Shown here in pieces: positions 42,870 through 51,418 of a stretch of DNA of 64,000 nucleotides. The first letter of the stretch is position 1. The number at the start of each line of letters is the position of its first letter. The notes beneath the pieces were generated by a model. The model was not told the origin of the DNA and made no database searches. It saw nothing but the letters and a program-made list of their open reading frames with translations. The translations under genes were made by a program, and so were the position numbers. Source of the stretch: DASUBV01 sp963725175 (GTDB lineage: Bacteria > Actinomycetota > Actinomycetes > Streptosporangiales > Streptosporangiaceae); NCBI GenBank assembly GCA_963725175.1, contig CAVRXH010000006.1, positions 124,001 to 188,000 of the forward strand, written 5' to 3'.

Positions 42870-44621
42870 TTATGACGGGCCGGCGGCCAGCCCGTCCAGG
42901 TGGGCCATGATCTCGCTGACTTGCCCGTTGCTGCCGGGACGGTGACGGCGCGGGCCTGTTCCGCCTGCCTGCCAGGGACGCGGGCCGGCCAGCGGGCGGT
43001 ACTCCAGGCCGGCCGCGTCCAGGCGGGCGAGCTGCGCCGTGAGGCGGGTGGCGAGGTCTGGCGTCATCGCGTCGGCGTCGGCCGGGGTCGCGGCGGTGCC
43101 GGACCAGGCGACGTCGGCCAGCACGCAGCCGCGCGGGAAGATCATGTACTCCAGCTCCCGGCTCGTGCGGATGTACTCCGTCCAGACCTGGAACTGGGTG
43201 CCGACCAGCCGATCCCGCGCCGCGTCCGGCCAGTCCGCCGGGACAGGCGAGAACGCCGCCACGTCCGCCGCCGTGACCGGGCCTGCGATGCCCGCCGGCT
43301 CATCCGGTTCGTCGGACTGGAAGTAGTCGAAGTACGTCGGCATGACCGGCGCCGCGATCACCTCGTGACCCGCCTCCGCCGCCCGCCGCGCGATCGCCAT
43401 GCCCCGCCAGGCCATCACGATCGTGTCCGCGCGCAGCAGCCCCGGCTGGCCGCCCGTGCTCGCGAACCCCTCGTCCCAGACCACCGCCCGCGCGCCGAAG
43501 TCGTCCGCCAGCAGGTCCGCGACCTCGCGCAGGAACACCGCGTGCAGTTCCTCCGCGCTCGCCAGGTCGCGCCGCTGGCGGTAGGCGTCGATCGCCGGGT
43601 CCGCGCGCCAGGAGTCCAGCACGCACTCGTCCCCGCCGATGTGCACGTACCTCGCCGGGATCGCGTCCAGCAGCTCGGCGAAGATGTCGCGCAGGAAATT
43701 CAGCGTCGGCGGCAGCGGCGACATCAGGTTCGGGAAGATCCCCCAGTCCGGGAGGACCTGGTACCCGCCAGGCGGCGGGCTGCCCGAGCCCAGTTCGGGG
43801 AGGGCCGCCAGCAGCGCCGTCGCGTGGCCCGGCACCTCGATCTCCGGCACCACCGTGATCATCCGGTCCGCCGCGTAGGCGTTGATCTCCGCCAGGTCGG
43901 CCAGCGTGTAGTAGCCGCCGTGCGGCGTCTCGTCGTAGACCGGCGGCTGCTCGTAGCTCACGCTGATCCGGGTCCGCGGGCGGTGCGAGGCCAGCTCGTG
44001 CAGGGCGGGGTAGCGGCGGCTCTCTATCCGCCAGCCCTGGTCATCGGTGAGATGGAGGTGCAGCCTGTTCAGGCGAAGGCCGGCGAAGGCGTCGATCAGG
44101 GCCAGCAGCTCGCGCTTGGGGAAGAAGTGGCGGGCGACGTCCAGGTGGGCGCCGCGCCAAGGCAGCGCCGGGGCGTCCTCGATGGTGGCGCAGGGCAGGC
44201 GCCAGGGTGTTGCTGGTGTAGCGGTCGCTCGCGCGGGGGCGGCGCGCCAGGCGTCGGCGGGGAGGAGCTGGCGGATGGCCTGGGTGGCGTAGAAGGCACC
44301 GGGCAGGCCGCTGGCTTGGATGGAAACCGCGTTCGGGGTGATGGTGAGTCGGTAGGCCTCGTGGGGTAGCTCGGGGGCGACGGTCACGGCGATGTGGCCG
44401 TGGCCGTGGGTGCCGGTCTGGGTGTCGTGCTGGGTGCTGGGTGGCCAGGGGATGGCGCGGAGGGCTCGGCGGACGGTGCTTGCTGCTTCTTCCGCTGCCG
44501 CCTGCCCGGCCGGGGCGGCCGTCACCGGTGTCCCGGCCCCGATGGTGAACTCGCCGTCTGCCGCGCGAACCGTTCTCGGGCGCGGCATCAGTCCCGCCAG
44601 GCGGTCGTCCATCTGCTCCAT
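42870..44621 (-). CDS. Glycoside hydrolase family 20 beta-N-acetylhexosaminidase
   Basis: 583 residues. An N-terminal GH20b domain (PRPRTVRAADGEFTIG) leads to the TIM barrel: WRGAHLDVARHFFPKRELLALIDAFA, LHLHLTDDQGWRIES, VVPEIEVPGHATALLAA and the catalytic Asp-Glu pair in HIGGDECVL. It uses the substrate's N-acetyl group and releases GlcNAc or GalNAc. No signal peptide is evident, so it acts in the cytoplasm, for example in cell-wall or chitin recycling. It is the last gene before the tRNA. Confidence 0.93.
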   Translation of the reverse strand: MEQMDDRLAGLMPRPRTVRAADGEFTIGAGTPVTAAPAGQAAAEEAASTVRRALRAIPWPPSTQHDTQTGTHGHGHIAVTVAPELPHEAYRLTITPNAVSIQASGLPGAFYATQAIRQLLPADAWRAAPARATATPATPWRLPCATIEDAPALPWRGAHLDVARHFFPKRELLALIDAFAGLRLNRLHLHLTDDQGWRIESRRYPALHELASHRPRTRISVSYEQPPVYDETPHGGYYTLADLAEINAYAADRMITVVPEIEVPGHATALLAALPELGSGSPPPGGYQVLPDWGIFPNLMSPLPPTLNFLRDIFAELLDAIPARYVHIGGDECVLDSWRADPAIDAYRQRRDLASAEELHAVFLREVADLLADDFGARAVVWDEGFASTGGQPGLLRADTIVMAWRGMAIARRAAEAGHEVIAAPVMPTYFDYFQSDEPDEPAGIAGPVTAADVAAFSPVPADWPDAARDRLVGTQFQVWTEYIRTSRELEYMIFPRGCVLADVAWSGTAATPADADAMTPDLATRLTAQLARLDAAGLEYRPLAGPRPWQAGGTGPRRHRPGSNGQVSEIMAHLDGLAAGPS

Positions 44622-44919
44622 GGCTCCGTTCCCGCTCGGCCGCGCCGCACCAGCCAGCCTCGCCCGGCCGCGCCGAACGAGGCGAGACTACCGGGCTGGG
44701 GCTGGGTTGCTTTGCGGGGTCCGGCGGGGGGTGGGCGGGTTCCTGGGTGGCGTGCCGTGCGACCTGGCTGGTGTGCCGTGGGACGCTTCCTGGCTGGCGG
44801 GTACTCCCCCGCTGGCATGGCTCCGGTTCCGGTGCGCGGGTGGCCTTCGCGGTGGCTTGGCCGCCTCGATCCTGCGCTAAGGTAGGGGGGTCCGCCGCTC
44901 AGCGGCGGACGGTCGGTTC
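44622..44919. other. Intergenic region upstream of tRNA-Pro
   Basis: 298 bases between the GH20 start and the tRNA. TTGGCC at 44857 and TAAGGT at 44878 could form a poor promoter 37 bases ahead of the tRNA. Between them and the tRNA is a strong hairpin (44890-44910). The rest is G-rich without genes. Confidence 0.4.
44890..44910 (+). repeat. Hairpin in tRNA leader
   Basis: GTCCGCCGCT-C-AGCGGCGGAC is a perfect 10-bp inverted repeat 9 bases before the tRNA. It would fold in the tRNA precursor or end readthrough transcription. Confidence 0.7.
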
Positions 44920-44996
44920 CGGGACGTAGCGCAGTTTGGCAGCGCACTTGACTGGGGGTCAAGGGGTCGCGGGTTCAAATCCCGCCGTCCCGACCA
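44920..44996 (+). tRNA. tRNA-Pro (anticodon GGG)
   Basis: Acceptor CGGGACG pairs with CGTCCCG (44986-44992); D-stem GCGC/GCGC; anticodon stem CTTGA/TCAAG with loop CTGGGGG giving GGG; T-arm GCGGG-TTCAAAT-CCCGC. A discriminator A and encoded CCA follow. The cloverleaf is complete, 77 bases with CCA. Its 3' end is the usual integration target for actinomycete elements, and accessory DNA starts right after it. Confidence 0.96.
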
Positions 44997-45106
44997 TTTT
45001 TCGAACGCCGTGGGAGCCAGCCTGGGAGTCACTGACTCTCAGAGCGACACGAGGCCTTAAGGCGCGCATCGGTCTGCGGGCAAGGACGAACGAGTACGAT
45101 GCCACC

Positions 45107-45427
45107 ATGTCCGCAAGCCTGGCGACCCCACTTCCGAGCGGGAACGACTTTCCGGCACCCCGGTCGATACGGGATGTCCTGCTGCCAGAGGAAGCCGGGG
45201 ACTTCGACCGCGAATATCGCACCGCGATGGCCCAGGCGACCGAGTCGCTTGAGCTGACTGACGTGCTGCAACTGCTTGAGCGCTGGCGGCGCGTAGCCGA
45301 GTCGTCTCGGGATGCAGAGGCCCACCGGCGCATGCTCCGCAACGCCAACCTGCTCGGACATGCCAGTACCGCCGATCAGGTAACAACGGAAGCCTGGTCG
45401 GTCACTCGTCACCGTCTGGGCCTGTAG
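45107..45427 (+). CDS. DUF6247 family protein (probable antitoxin of a toxin-antitoxin-like pair)
   Basis: 106 residues. PRSIRDVLLPEEAGDFDREYRTAMAQA followed by LLERWRRVA is the DUF6247 pattern. In actinomycetes these genes precede a small RelE/ParE-like gene, as here (22 bases). An antitoxin role is inferred from that order and not proven by sequence. It is the first gene after tRNA-Pro. Confidence 0.78.
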   Translation: MSASLATPLPSGNDFPAPRSIRDVLLPEEAGDFDREYRTAMAQATESLELTDVLQLLERWRRVAESSRDAEAHRRMLRNANLLGHASTADQVTTEAWSVTRHRLGL

Positions 45428-45449
45428 ACCGATAACCCCAGGCCAACAG

Positions 45450-45667
45450 GTGTATTCGATCGAGGCAGAGACTGCCGCGCCCTCGGCGAGGTCGCTGCTC
45501 TCCCCGCAGAGGCGCTACCCGCCCATGCCGAGCTGATGACCCTACTGGAACTGGCTCCGTGGTCAGGCGATCCGTACAACCGGGAGCGCCCGGATGCAAA
45601 CATGCGTACCCACACGTTCGCTGACGAGGGCCGCGGACTCGTCATCTACCTTGTGCTGGAAACCTAG
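45450..45667 (+). pseudogene. RelE/ParE-like toxin, frameshifted
   Basis: GTG 45450 opens VYSIEAETA in one frame; the other frame continues RALGEVAALPAEALPAHAELMTLLELAPW and then FADEGRGLVIYLVLE to 45667. Joined, it is about 72 residues with the look of small actinomycete RelE/ParE-fold toxins. A base is missing near 45475-45490. Loss of a toxin while the antitoxin stays intact is a common end state, but sequence error is also possible. Confidence 0.6.
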
Positions 45668-45668
45668 C

Positions 45669-45832
45669 GGCGAGTCGTGATCCTTCGAGTGCTATGGATC
45701 AGCTAGACAAGCACCCTGCGTCACGGTCTCGGCAACTACCGGCACGGGATTCGTCCCGGTCATCGCTGCCAACGCGCTACTGATCAGCAGATGTCTAGTA
45801 AGCAGGTGTGTCTAGTAAGCAGGTGTCTAGTC
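45669..45832. repeat. Imperfect long direct repeat, copy 1
   Basis: The block beginning GCGGCGAGTCGTGATCC, with GAGTGCTATGGATCAGCT, GTTCGTCCCGGTCATCGCTG-type and CGCGCTACTGATCAGCAG words, recurs at 51419-51570 in the same orientation with scattered changes. It ends here in 2.4 tandem copies of TGTCTAGTAAGCAGGTG (45792-45832). Confidence 0.85.
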
Positions 45833-47636
45833 CCACCAGATGCTTGACGGATCGGTCCCACGACATGCTTTCCAGGTGGCCTGGGAAGCATGGGCAGCCT
45901 TGCGGGGCTGCTGGGCCTTGATGGCGCGGGCCGGCTGGGTAGTGGTCCGGCGGATGGTGCGGGTGTCGTCGCTGGCCAGGTCGATATTGGGGGTGCCGGC
46001 GGTGACGTGGACTGTGACGACCTGGCGGGCGTGGATGCGTCCCGGGGCGATTTTCTGGCCGGTGACCATGATGATGCCGGTGTTGCTGGCGACCCGCTGC
46101 ACGGTGACCGGCTCGGCTGATGGCCGTGGCGTCGGCCCGGCGGGGCGGGCGCCGCGGAGCCTGCGGGCCTGGTCCCAGCTCAGCGGGCTGGGACGGGTGC
46201 GCAGCAGCTGCCGGGTTCGGGGGTCGAAGAACATCAGGGTCGTGGCCTCGATGCGGATGCCGACCTGCCGGCCGGCGAGGATCTCCCCGGCCGCGATGCA
46301 CTGGCTGGCGAGGTGGACAGAGCCGTTCCTGCTGACGACCCGGCCGGCCTCGATCGCGGCCCCGGCCTCGGCGGGCAGCGGCGGCGTCCCGGCGGGCCGT
46401 CCTCCCGCAGCGGCCAGGGCAGCCAGGCCGGCGGCGGACAGGCGGGGGCGCAGGGACTTGACGCGGGTCCCGGCCCAGAAGGTGACCGTCATCCCGGAGC
46501 GGTGCGGCCCGAGCCAGAACTGCCGGCGGGCGACCTGCATGTTCCCGCTCGCCGGAACCACCCGCTCGAACTCCGCCGGGCCGCCGTCGTAAGCCTGCTG
46601 CCGTGGCGGGACCGGTGCCGGGCCAGCCTCCGCGGCGGCCGGATCCAGGCTGGCGGCGGGCGCCGGGACCGGGGCCAGGGCGATGGCAGCGGGCAGCCGC
46701 AGCGGCAGCGGCGGCAGGTCCTCTCCGCCCGACCGGCCGCGGTGCTGAACCGGTCCGCCGGGGTCGCCATGCCCAGGGCCCGGTGCGGCCGGGTGGTGCT
46801 GTACTCGGTGACCCAGCTGTCGATCGCGGCCTGCGCGCGGCCAGGCCCGCGAACGGGACCGCATCATCGAGCAGCTCCCGGCGCAGGCTGCCGTGGAACC
46901 GCCCGATCTTCCCCGTCGTAGCCGGGTGCCGGGGCCGGGTCAGCCGGTGAGCGATGCCGTTGTCCCGGCAGATCCGGCCGGACAGCACCTCCCCGCCCTT
47001 CCCGGAACGGTCAGTAGACTGCTTGCCGTTGTCCGTGAGCACCTCGCCGGGAACCCCGAGCCGGCGCAGCGCGGCGGCGAGCGCCAGGCACGTCGCCCGG
47101 CCCGTGGCCCAGGGCACGACCTGGCAGATCACGCAGAACCGCGAGTGATCATCCACGCCCGTGACCAGCCTGGCCTCGGTCCCGTCGGCCAGGAAGATCC
47201 CGCTCACCAGGTCCACCTGCCACAGCGCCATCGGGGCGTCCCGCTCCCACCGCACATAGCTGTCCCGCGGCCTCTTGCGGGGCCGCGGGTCGATCAGCCC
47301 GCGGCGGACCAGGACCCGGCAGGCACTCATCGGCGACGGCACCGGCGACACGCCCGCCCGGCCCAGCTCGTGCGCCAGCCGCAGCGGACAACACCGGCGA
47401 GGACGCCCGCCGCAGCTCGCACACCGCCGCCTCCACCTCCGCGTTCACCTGCCCGGGCGACGACGCCGGCCGCCGCGACCGGTCCATCAGCCCGCCCAGG
47501 CCACCCTGCTCATACCGGCGGACCCACACATGCACGCTCTGCCGCGACACCCCGAACTGGTCAGCGAAGTGGCGTCCGGGGAAGTGGTGGCGAAGTTTCG
47601 CCTGGTAGGCGTGGCGTCGTGACGTAAGACGGTCAT
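45792..47636 (-). mobile_element. Decayed IS481-family element
   Basis: It holds the remains of one IS481-type transposase on the minus strand. The TGTCTAGTAAGCAGGTG repeats at 45792-45832 probably mark its 3' terminus. The 5' terminus is gone: coding sequence fades close to 47600 and the IS256-type element starts at 47637. Confidence 0.65.
45795..47606 (-). pseudogene. IS481-family transposase, multiply frameshifted, catalytic Glu lost
   Basis: Successive frames give the HTH part (FGVSRQSVHVWVRRYEQGGLGG), a shift near 47385, and the DDE core with LWQVDLVSG and VLTDNGKQ. Two more shifts follow near 46850 and 46720, then a ~300-residue C-terminal region (ASGNMQVARRQFWLGPHR, IEATTLMFFDPRT, NTGIIMVTGQKIAPGRIHA). 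The third catalytic residue, normally Glu in GKIERFHG, reads GKIGRFHG. The first ~20 residues are missing. It cannot be an active transposase. Confidence 0.75.
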
Positions 47637-48952
47637 CGCGTGATTCTCATCGAGTTCCGGCCAAGGATCTCTGGTGAGAAGGAGTCACGCGATGACCGCT
47701 GGTCCCGGTACCGGCATGTCCGGCTGGCTGCACGAGCGTCTTGACCAGGCGAGCCCGGACCTGCTGCGGGAGATGGCCCGCTCGTTCGCGCGGGCGCTGA
47801 TGAGCGCCGAGGCCGGCGCTGTGTGCGGCGCCGCCTGCGGCGTGCGCGGCGATGAGCGCGCGAACACGCGCAACGGGTACCGGCACCGGGAGCGGGATAC
47901 CCGGGCCGGGTCGATCGACCTGGCGGTCCCCAAGCTGCGGCAGGGCAGCTACTTCCCCGGCTGGCTGCTGGAGCGGCGCCGCCGTGCCGAGGCCGCCCTG
48001 GCGAGCGTGGTGGCGGCCAGCTGCCTGCCGGGGGCCTCCGCGCGGCGGGCGGAGAAGCTGGTCCAGCAGCTTGGCATCACGAGCCTGTCCCGGTCGCAGG
48101 TCAGCGAGATGGCCCGTGACTTAGACGGCCAGGTGGAGGCGTTCCGGACCCGGCCGCCGGACGCCGGGCCGTACATGCTCGCCGCGGCGGGCGCGCTGGT
48201 GCTGAAGGTCCGCGAGGCGGGCTGGACGGTGAAACTGCATGCCATGGTCGCGACCGGGGTGAACGCCGGGGGATACCGGGAGATCCCGGGCCTGCAGGTC
48301 TCCCCGGCCGAGGACGGCGCCGGGTGGCTGGCGTTCTTCCGCGATCTGACCGCCCGCGGCCTGTCCCGCGTCGCCCTGGTCACCAGCGACGCGCACCGCG
48401 GCCTGACCGGCGCGATCGGCGCGACCCTGCCCGGGGCGTCCTGGCAGCGGTGCCGCACCCGCTACGCCGCCAGCCTCATGGCGATCACCCCGAAGCCCGC
48501 GCGGGGCGGCGTCCGGGCCCTGCTGCACAGCGTCTATGACCAGCCTGACGCCGACGCCGTCCACGCCCAGTCCGACCGGATCCCCGATTCGCCCGGCGAG
48601 AAGCTGCCGCAGGTCACGGCCCACCTCGACGCCGCACGAGCAGGCATCCCGGCATTCACTGCCTTCCCGAAGGCCATCTGGCGGCAGGTCCGGCCCGATC
48701 ACCCGCAGGAACGCCTCAACCGCGAGATCCGCCGGCGAACCGACGTCGCGGGCATCTTCCCTGACCGCACCGCCCTGATCCGCCTTGCCGGTGCCGTGCT
48801 GGCCGAGCAGCACGACGAGCGGACCGAAATGCGCCGCTACATCGGCCTGGACATCCTCGCCCGCTGCCGCCAGGCCACCACCACCCAGGAAAAGGCACAG
48901 GAGGTGACACTGGCCGCCCTGACAGCCTAAAGTCCCAGCTGAGAATCACGCG
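47637..48952 (+). mobile_element. IS256-family insertion sequence, complete ends
   Basis: About 1316 bp. Terminal inverted repeats CGCGTGATTCTCA (47637-47649) and TGAGAATCACGCG (48940-48952) match exactly over 13 bp and enclose one transposase gene. The bases just outside (ACGGTCAT and GAGCCGCC) are not a target duplication, so one flank was rearranged after insertion. Confidence 0.88.
47692..48930 (+). CDS. IS256-family (mutator-type) transposase, first catalytic Asp replaced
   Basis: 412 residues from ATG 47692 (AAGGAGT ahead). Family stretches are NTRNGYRHRERDTRAGSIDL, LPKLRQGSYFP-type sequence, ITSLSRSQVSEMA, AEDGAGWLAFFRDLTARGL, LVTSDAHRGL with the second Asp, and HPQERLNREIRRRTDVAGIFP with the Glu. 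The first catalytic Asp, normally in VWADAL, is changed: the sequence reads LAAAGAL. CRTHY is CRTRY. The frame is intact, so it was silenced by substitution, and any movement would need a partner in trans. Confidence 0.85.
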   Translation: MTAGPGTGMSGWLHERLDQASPDLLREMARSFARALMSAEAGAVCGAACGVRGDERANTRNGYRHRERDTRAGSIDLAVPKLRQGSYFPGWLLERRRRAEAALASVVAASCLPGASARRAEKLVQQLGITSLSRSQVSEMARDLDGQVEAFRTRPPDAGPYMLAAAGALVLKVREAGWTVKLHAMVATGVNAGGYREIPGLQVSPAEDGAGWLAFFRDLTARGLSRVALVTSDAHRGLTGAIGATLPGASWQRCRTRYAASLMAITPKPARGGVRALLHSVYDQPDADAVHAQSDRIPDSPGEKLPQVTAHLDAARAGIPAFTAFPKAIWRQVRPDHPQERLNREIRRRTDVAGIFPDRTALIRLAGAVLAEQHDERTEMRRYIGLDILARCRQATTTQEKAQEVTLAALTA

Positions 48953-49473
48953 GAGCCGCCTTCAAACACCACCCCAGCGGACGTGACCCGCCACCGGGCT
49001 CTGCGTTGGGACGCCCGCCCGGCGAGGGCGCGTCCTCGCCGCTGCATGCCATCGATCCCATGACCCATCATCCGCGAGCGGTGGGACCGCAGGCCCTATC
49101 TTCCTCGGCTCCGATTGTCCGGCTCGCGGCCACCGCGTCTAGGGCGGCCCTCCGGGCCGTCGCACGCGATCGGCTGCGCCGACCCTAGACCGGCGTCCCC
49201 TCGCCTGGTTCTGGCGCCTGCGAGGAAGAGGGGAGGATCCAGTAATCGGACAGTTGACGCCGAGCCTGGTCGCCTTCACTGAAGCCACCTAAACCGTTTG
49301 AGGTCACAAAGACCCGGCCGTTAAAATCGATCCTTCCCGAGCGCCGTTCCGCGCAGCGGCCGGCGAGGCTGTCCTGCCTGGTTGCCGGCACCGGCGGCGA
49401 GGGCGTCGGCGTGGCGGCGCTGAAATGGATCTTCGTTAGAAGGTGGCTAGCCGAAGTGGACGTGCGGAGGGGT
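48953..49473. other. Non-coding gap between IS256 element and glycosyltransferase
   Basis: 521 bases with no gene I can support. ACCCGCCACCGGGCTCTGC at 48986-49004 recurs exactly at 50747-50765, on the other side of the glycosyltransferase. A small hairpin (CGGCCC-TCC-GGGCCG near 49143) is present. The last ~150 bases are markedly more AT-rich and lead into the gene. Confidence 0.5.
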
Positions 49474-50643
49474 ATGGAAGGCGCGAAGTTCAGCATAGTA
49501 ATCCCGTATCGAAGGCGCCTTGACAACATCCGGGTAGTCTTCCAGTCACTGACTGAGCAGACGATGGATCCTTCAGAGTTCGAAATAGTCATCGGCGCGA
49601 TTGAATATTCCGAAGGGTTTGTAAGGCTCTGCCAGGAATTCACTGACCGCCTCACGATCACAACCGTCATGAGTGAAGGCGAATGGAATGTATGCCGGGC
49701 GCGGAACCTCGCGATGCGTCAGGCAACCGGGCAGGTCATCGTCATCTTGGACGCGGACATGGCCATCCCGCCCCGATTGCTGGAGCGACTGAGCAGCGAG
49801 TACTTCACCCAGGGGCGCGAGATCTGCGTGCTTGGCCGCGCCGCTGGCTACGATGACATGCTCAGCAAAAGCGACATCCCCTCAGCGTCGGCGCTGCCGT
49901 CCGGTCACTACAGGGAACTCCTGTCGGAACTGGAGCGGAACGGCGGCGTTGTGGAAGACCTCCGTGATGACCTCGAAGATCCTGCGCTGCCCTGGACTTT
50001 GGTATGGGGCGGCCTGGTGGCACTGCCCGCAGCGCTCGTCGCGCGGCACGGCCTGACCTTCGACGAGGGGTTTACGGGCTGGGGGGCGGAGGACCAGGAG
50101 CTCGGGTACCGTATCCAGGCTGCGGGCATCTCGATTGAACTTGCGCGAGACATTTATGGCCTCCATATGCCGCACGACCGGGACATCGCTTTTCAGGATG
50201 AGTTCTCCAGAGTTAACGAGCGGTATTTCCTGACTAAATGGCCCTCGCTCGGTGTCGAGTCCTGGCAGAGGTTCACCTGGCACGAAGCGAACCTTATTTA
50301 CCGCGATATCGAGGAAGAAGTGACACGGTGCGCGGGGGAATCAGGCCGTATGCTCGGCGTGGCATGGGGGACGGTTGACGGCAGCAAAGTCCTGGTCGTC
50401 GGTGCCGTGCTCGACGAGGACCACAGGCTGATCGGCCAGGAAGTCCCTGCCATCTTTGACGGTACGATGCCGCGCGAGGTTCTGCCGCTCGCCGGTTTCG
50501 CGCTGCCCTACGACGACCTGCAATTCCAGGAATGTCACGTGATGCCTCCCGTGTATTGCCTGAGGGGGCGCTACCGTGAGGCTGTGCTGGCCGAGGCCAG
50601 CCGAGTCGCTGGCCGCGTGGTGCCAGAACATGGCGGCACGTAA
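49474..50643 (+). CDS. Family 2 glycosyltransferase with GT7-like C-terminal motif
   Basis: 389 residues from ATG 49474 (GGAGG close ahead; GTG 49411 is in frame too). It begins FSIVIPYRRRLDNIRVVFQSL, then NVCRARNLAMRQATGQVIVILDADMAI with the DxD metal site, and FTGWGAEDQELGYRIQAAG, the acceptor-side motif shared with chondroitin-type and galactosyl GT7 enzymes. A further ~120 residues have no name. The gene is less GC-rich than everything around it and uses A/T-ending codons, so transfer from another organism is likely. It transfers a sugar from a nucleotide sugar; acceptor unknown. Confidence 0.85.
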   Translation: MEGAKFSIVIPYRRRLDNIRVVFQSLTEQTMDPSEFEIVIGAIEYSEGFVRLCQEFTDRLTITTVMSEGEWNVCRARNLAMRQATGQVIVILDADMAIPPRLLERLSSEYFTQGREICVLGRAAGYDDMLSKSDIPSASALPSGHYRELLSELERNGGVVEDLRDDLEDPALPWTLVWGGLVALPAALVARHGLTFDEGFTGWGAEDQELGYRIQAAGISIELARDIYGLHMPHDRDIAFQDEFSRVNERYFLTKWPSLGVESWQRFTWHEANLIYRDIEEEVTRCAGESGRMLGVAWGTVDGSKVLVVGAVLDEDHRLIGQEVPAIFDGTMPREVLPLAGFALPYDDLQFQECHVMPPVYCLRGRYREAVLAEASRVAGRVVPEHGGT

Positions 50644-50858
50644 GCGGTCCTCGCTGACAGCAACGGGAACGACCTGCGACGTCCATGGCCGAGTGCCGAA
50701 TTGACCCGTACTAGATCAAAGTGGCGGCGCTCCGCGTCGCGGCGGCACCCGCCACCGGGCTCTGCCTCTTCGAGGCCCGCCCGGCGCGGCGGCGTCAATG
50801 GCCCGATAACGGCCCTGGAAACCCCTCGAACCAGCCTGAGACCTACTACGGTGACCGG

Positions 50859-51248
50859 GTGGATACCCCTGTCGGCCAGCTGATGAACATCGTCGTGGAC
50901 TGCCCGGACGCCGACATCTCCGCCCGGTTCTGGGCGGCCGTCCTCGGCTGGGAGCGGGTGCAGGAGAACGCCGGCTGCGTCGACATCGCGGACGCCGCCG
51001 ACGGCCGACGACGCCTGGTGTTCCAGCAGATCGCCGATTACCGCCCGCCCGGCTGGCCGGACCAGGGGCCACCGCAGCAGCTTCACCTGGATGTGCGGGT
51101 CGACGACCTCGAGCTCGCCGGACAGCGGGTGCGCGCCCTGGGCGCGGTCCCGCTTGGGGAACGCGTCGTGCTCGAGGACGAAACCTACCGGGTCTACGCC
51201 GACCCGGCCGGACACCCGTTCTGCCTCGTGCAGCCCGAAACCACCTGA
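50859..51248 (+). CDS. VOC superfamily protein (glyoxalase-like)
   Basis: 129 residues, one VOC module: QLMNIVVDCPDADISARFWAAVLGW, QLHLDVRVDDLELAG and YRVYADPAGHPFCLVQPE. The ligand pattern is incomplete at the first position (NIVVD in place of an HxxL-type start), as in the non-metal glyoxalase-like group. Start GTG 50859. It has its own terminator a few bases after the stop. High GC again, unlike the neighbouring glycosyltransferase. Confidence 0.8.
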   Translation: MDTPVGQLMNIVVDCPDADISARFWAAVLGWERVQENAGCVDIADAADGRRRLVFQQIADYRPPGWPDQGPPQQLHLDVRVDDLELAGQRVRALGAVPLGERVVLEDETYRVYADPAGHPFCLVQPETT

Positions 51249-51253
51249 ACCGC

Positions 51254-51276
51254 GACGCCCCATCGGCGTCTTTGTT
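51254..51276 (+). terminator. Hairpin with T-rich tail
   Basis: GACGCC-CCATC-GGCGTC (51254-51270) followed by TTTGTT: a rho-independent-type terminator right after the VOC gene. Confidence 0.75.
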
Positions 51277-51418
51277 CTTGTTGGAACTCCAGCAACTCTG
51301 GCTCAGCTGCGGAAGTATTTGCCAACGCTGGCTACGGTGACATCCTTCCAGTCAGCGGAATGAGCTGTTCTGATTATGCGCCCAACATCCAACGGGTTTG
51401 TCGCGGGAAATTTCCGAG

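Noticed and set aside
44959..45348. Minus-strand frame ending MVGTAGFEPATP across the tRNA
   Set aside because: GTAGFEPATP is the well-known spurious translation of a tRNA 3' end; the frame is antisense to the DUF6247 gene.
47629..48960. 8-bp target duplication of the IS256-type element
   Set aside because: Flanks ACGGTCAT and GAGCCGCC differ.
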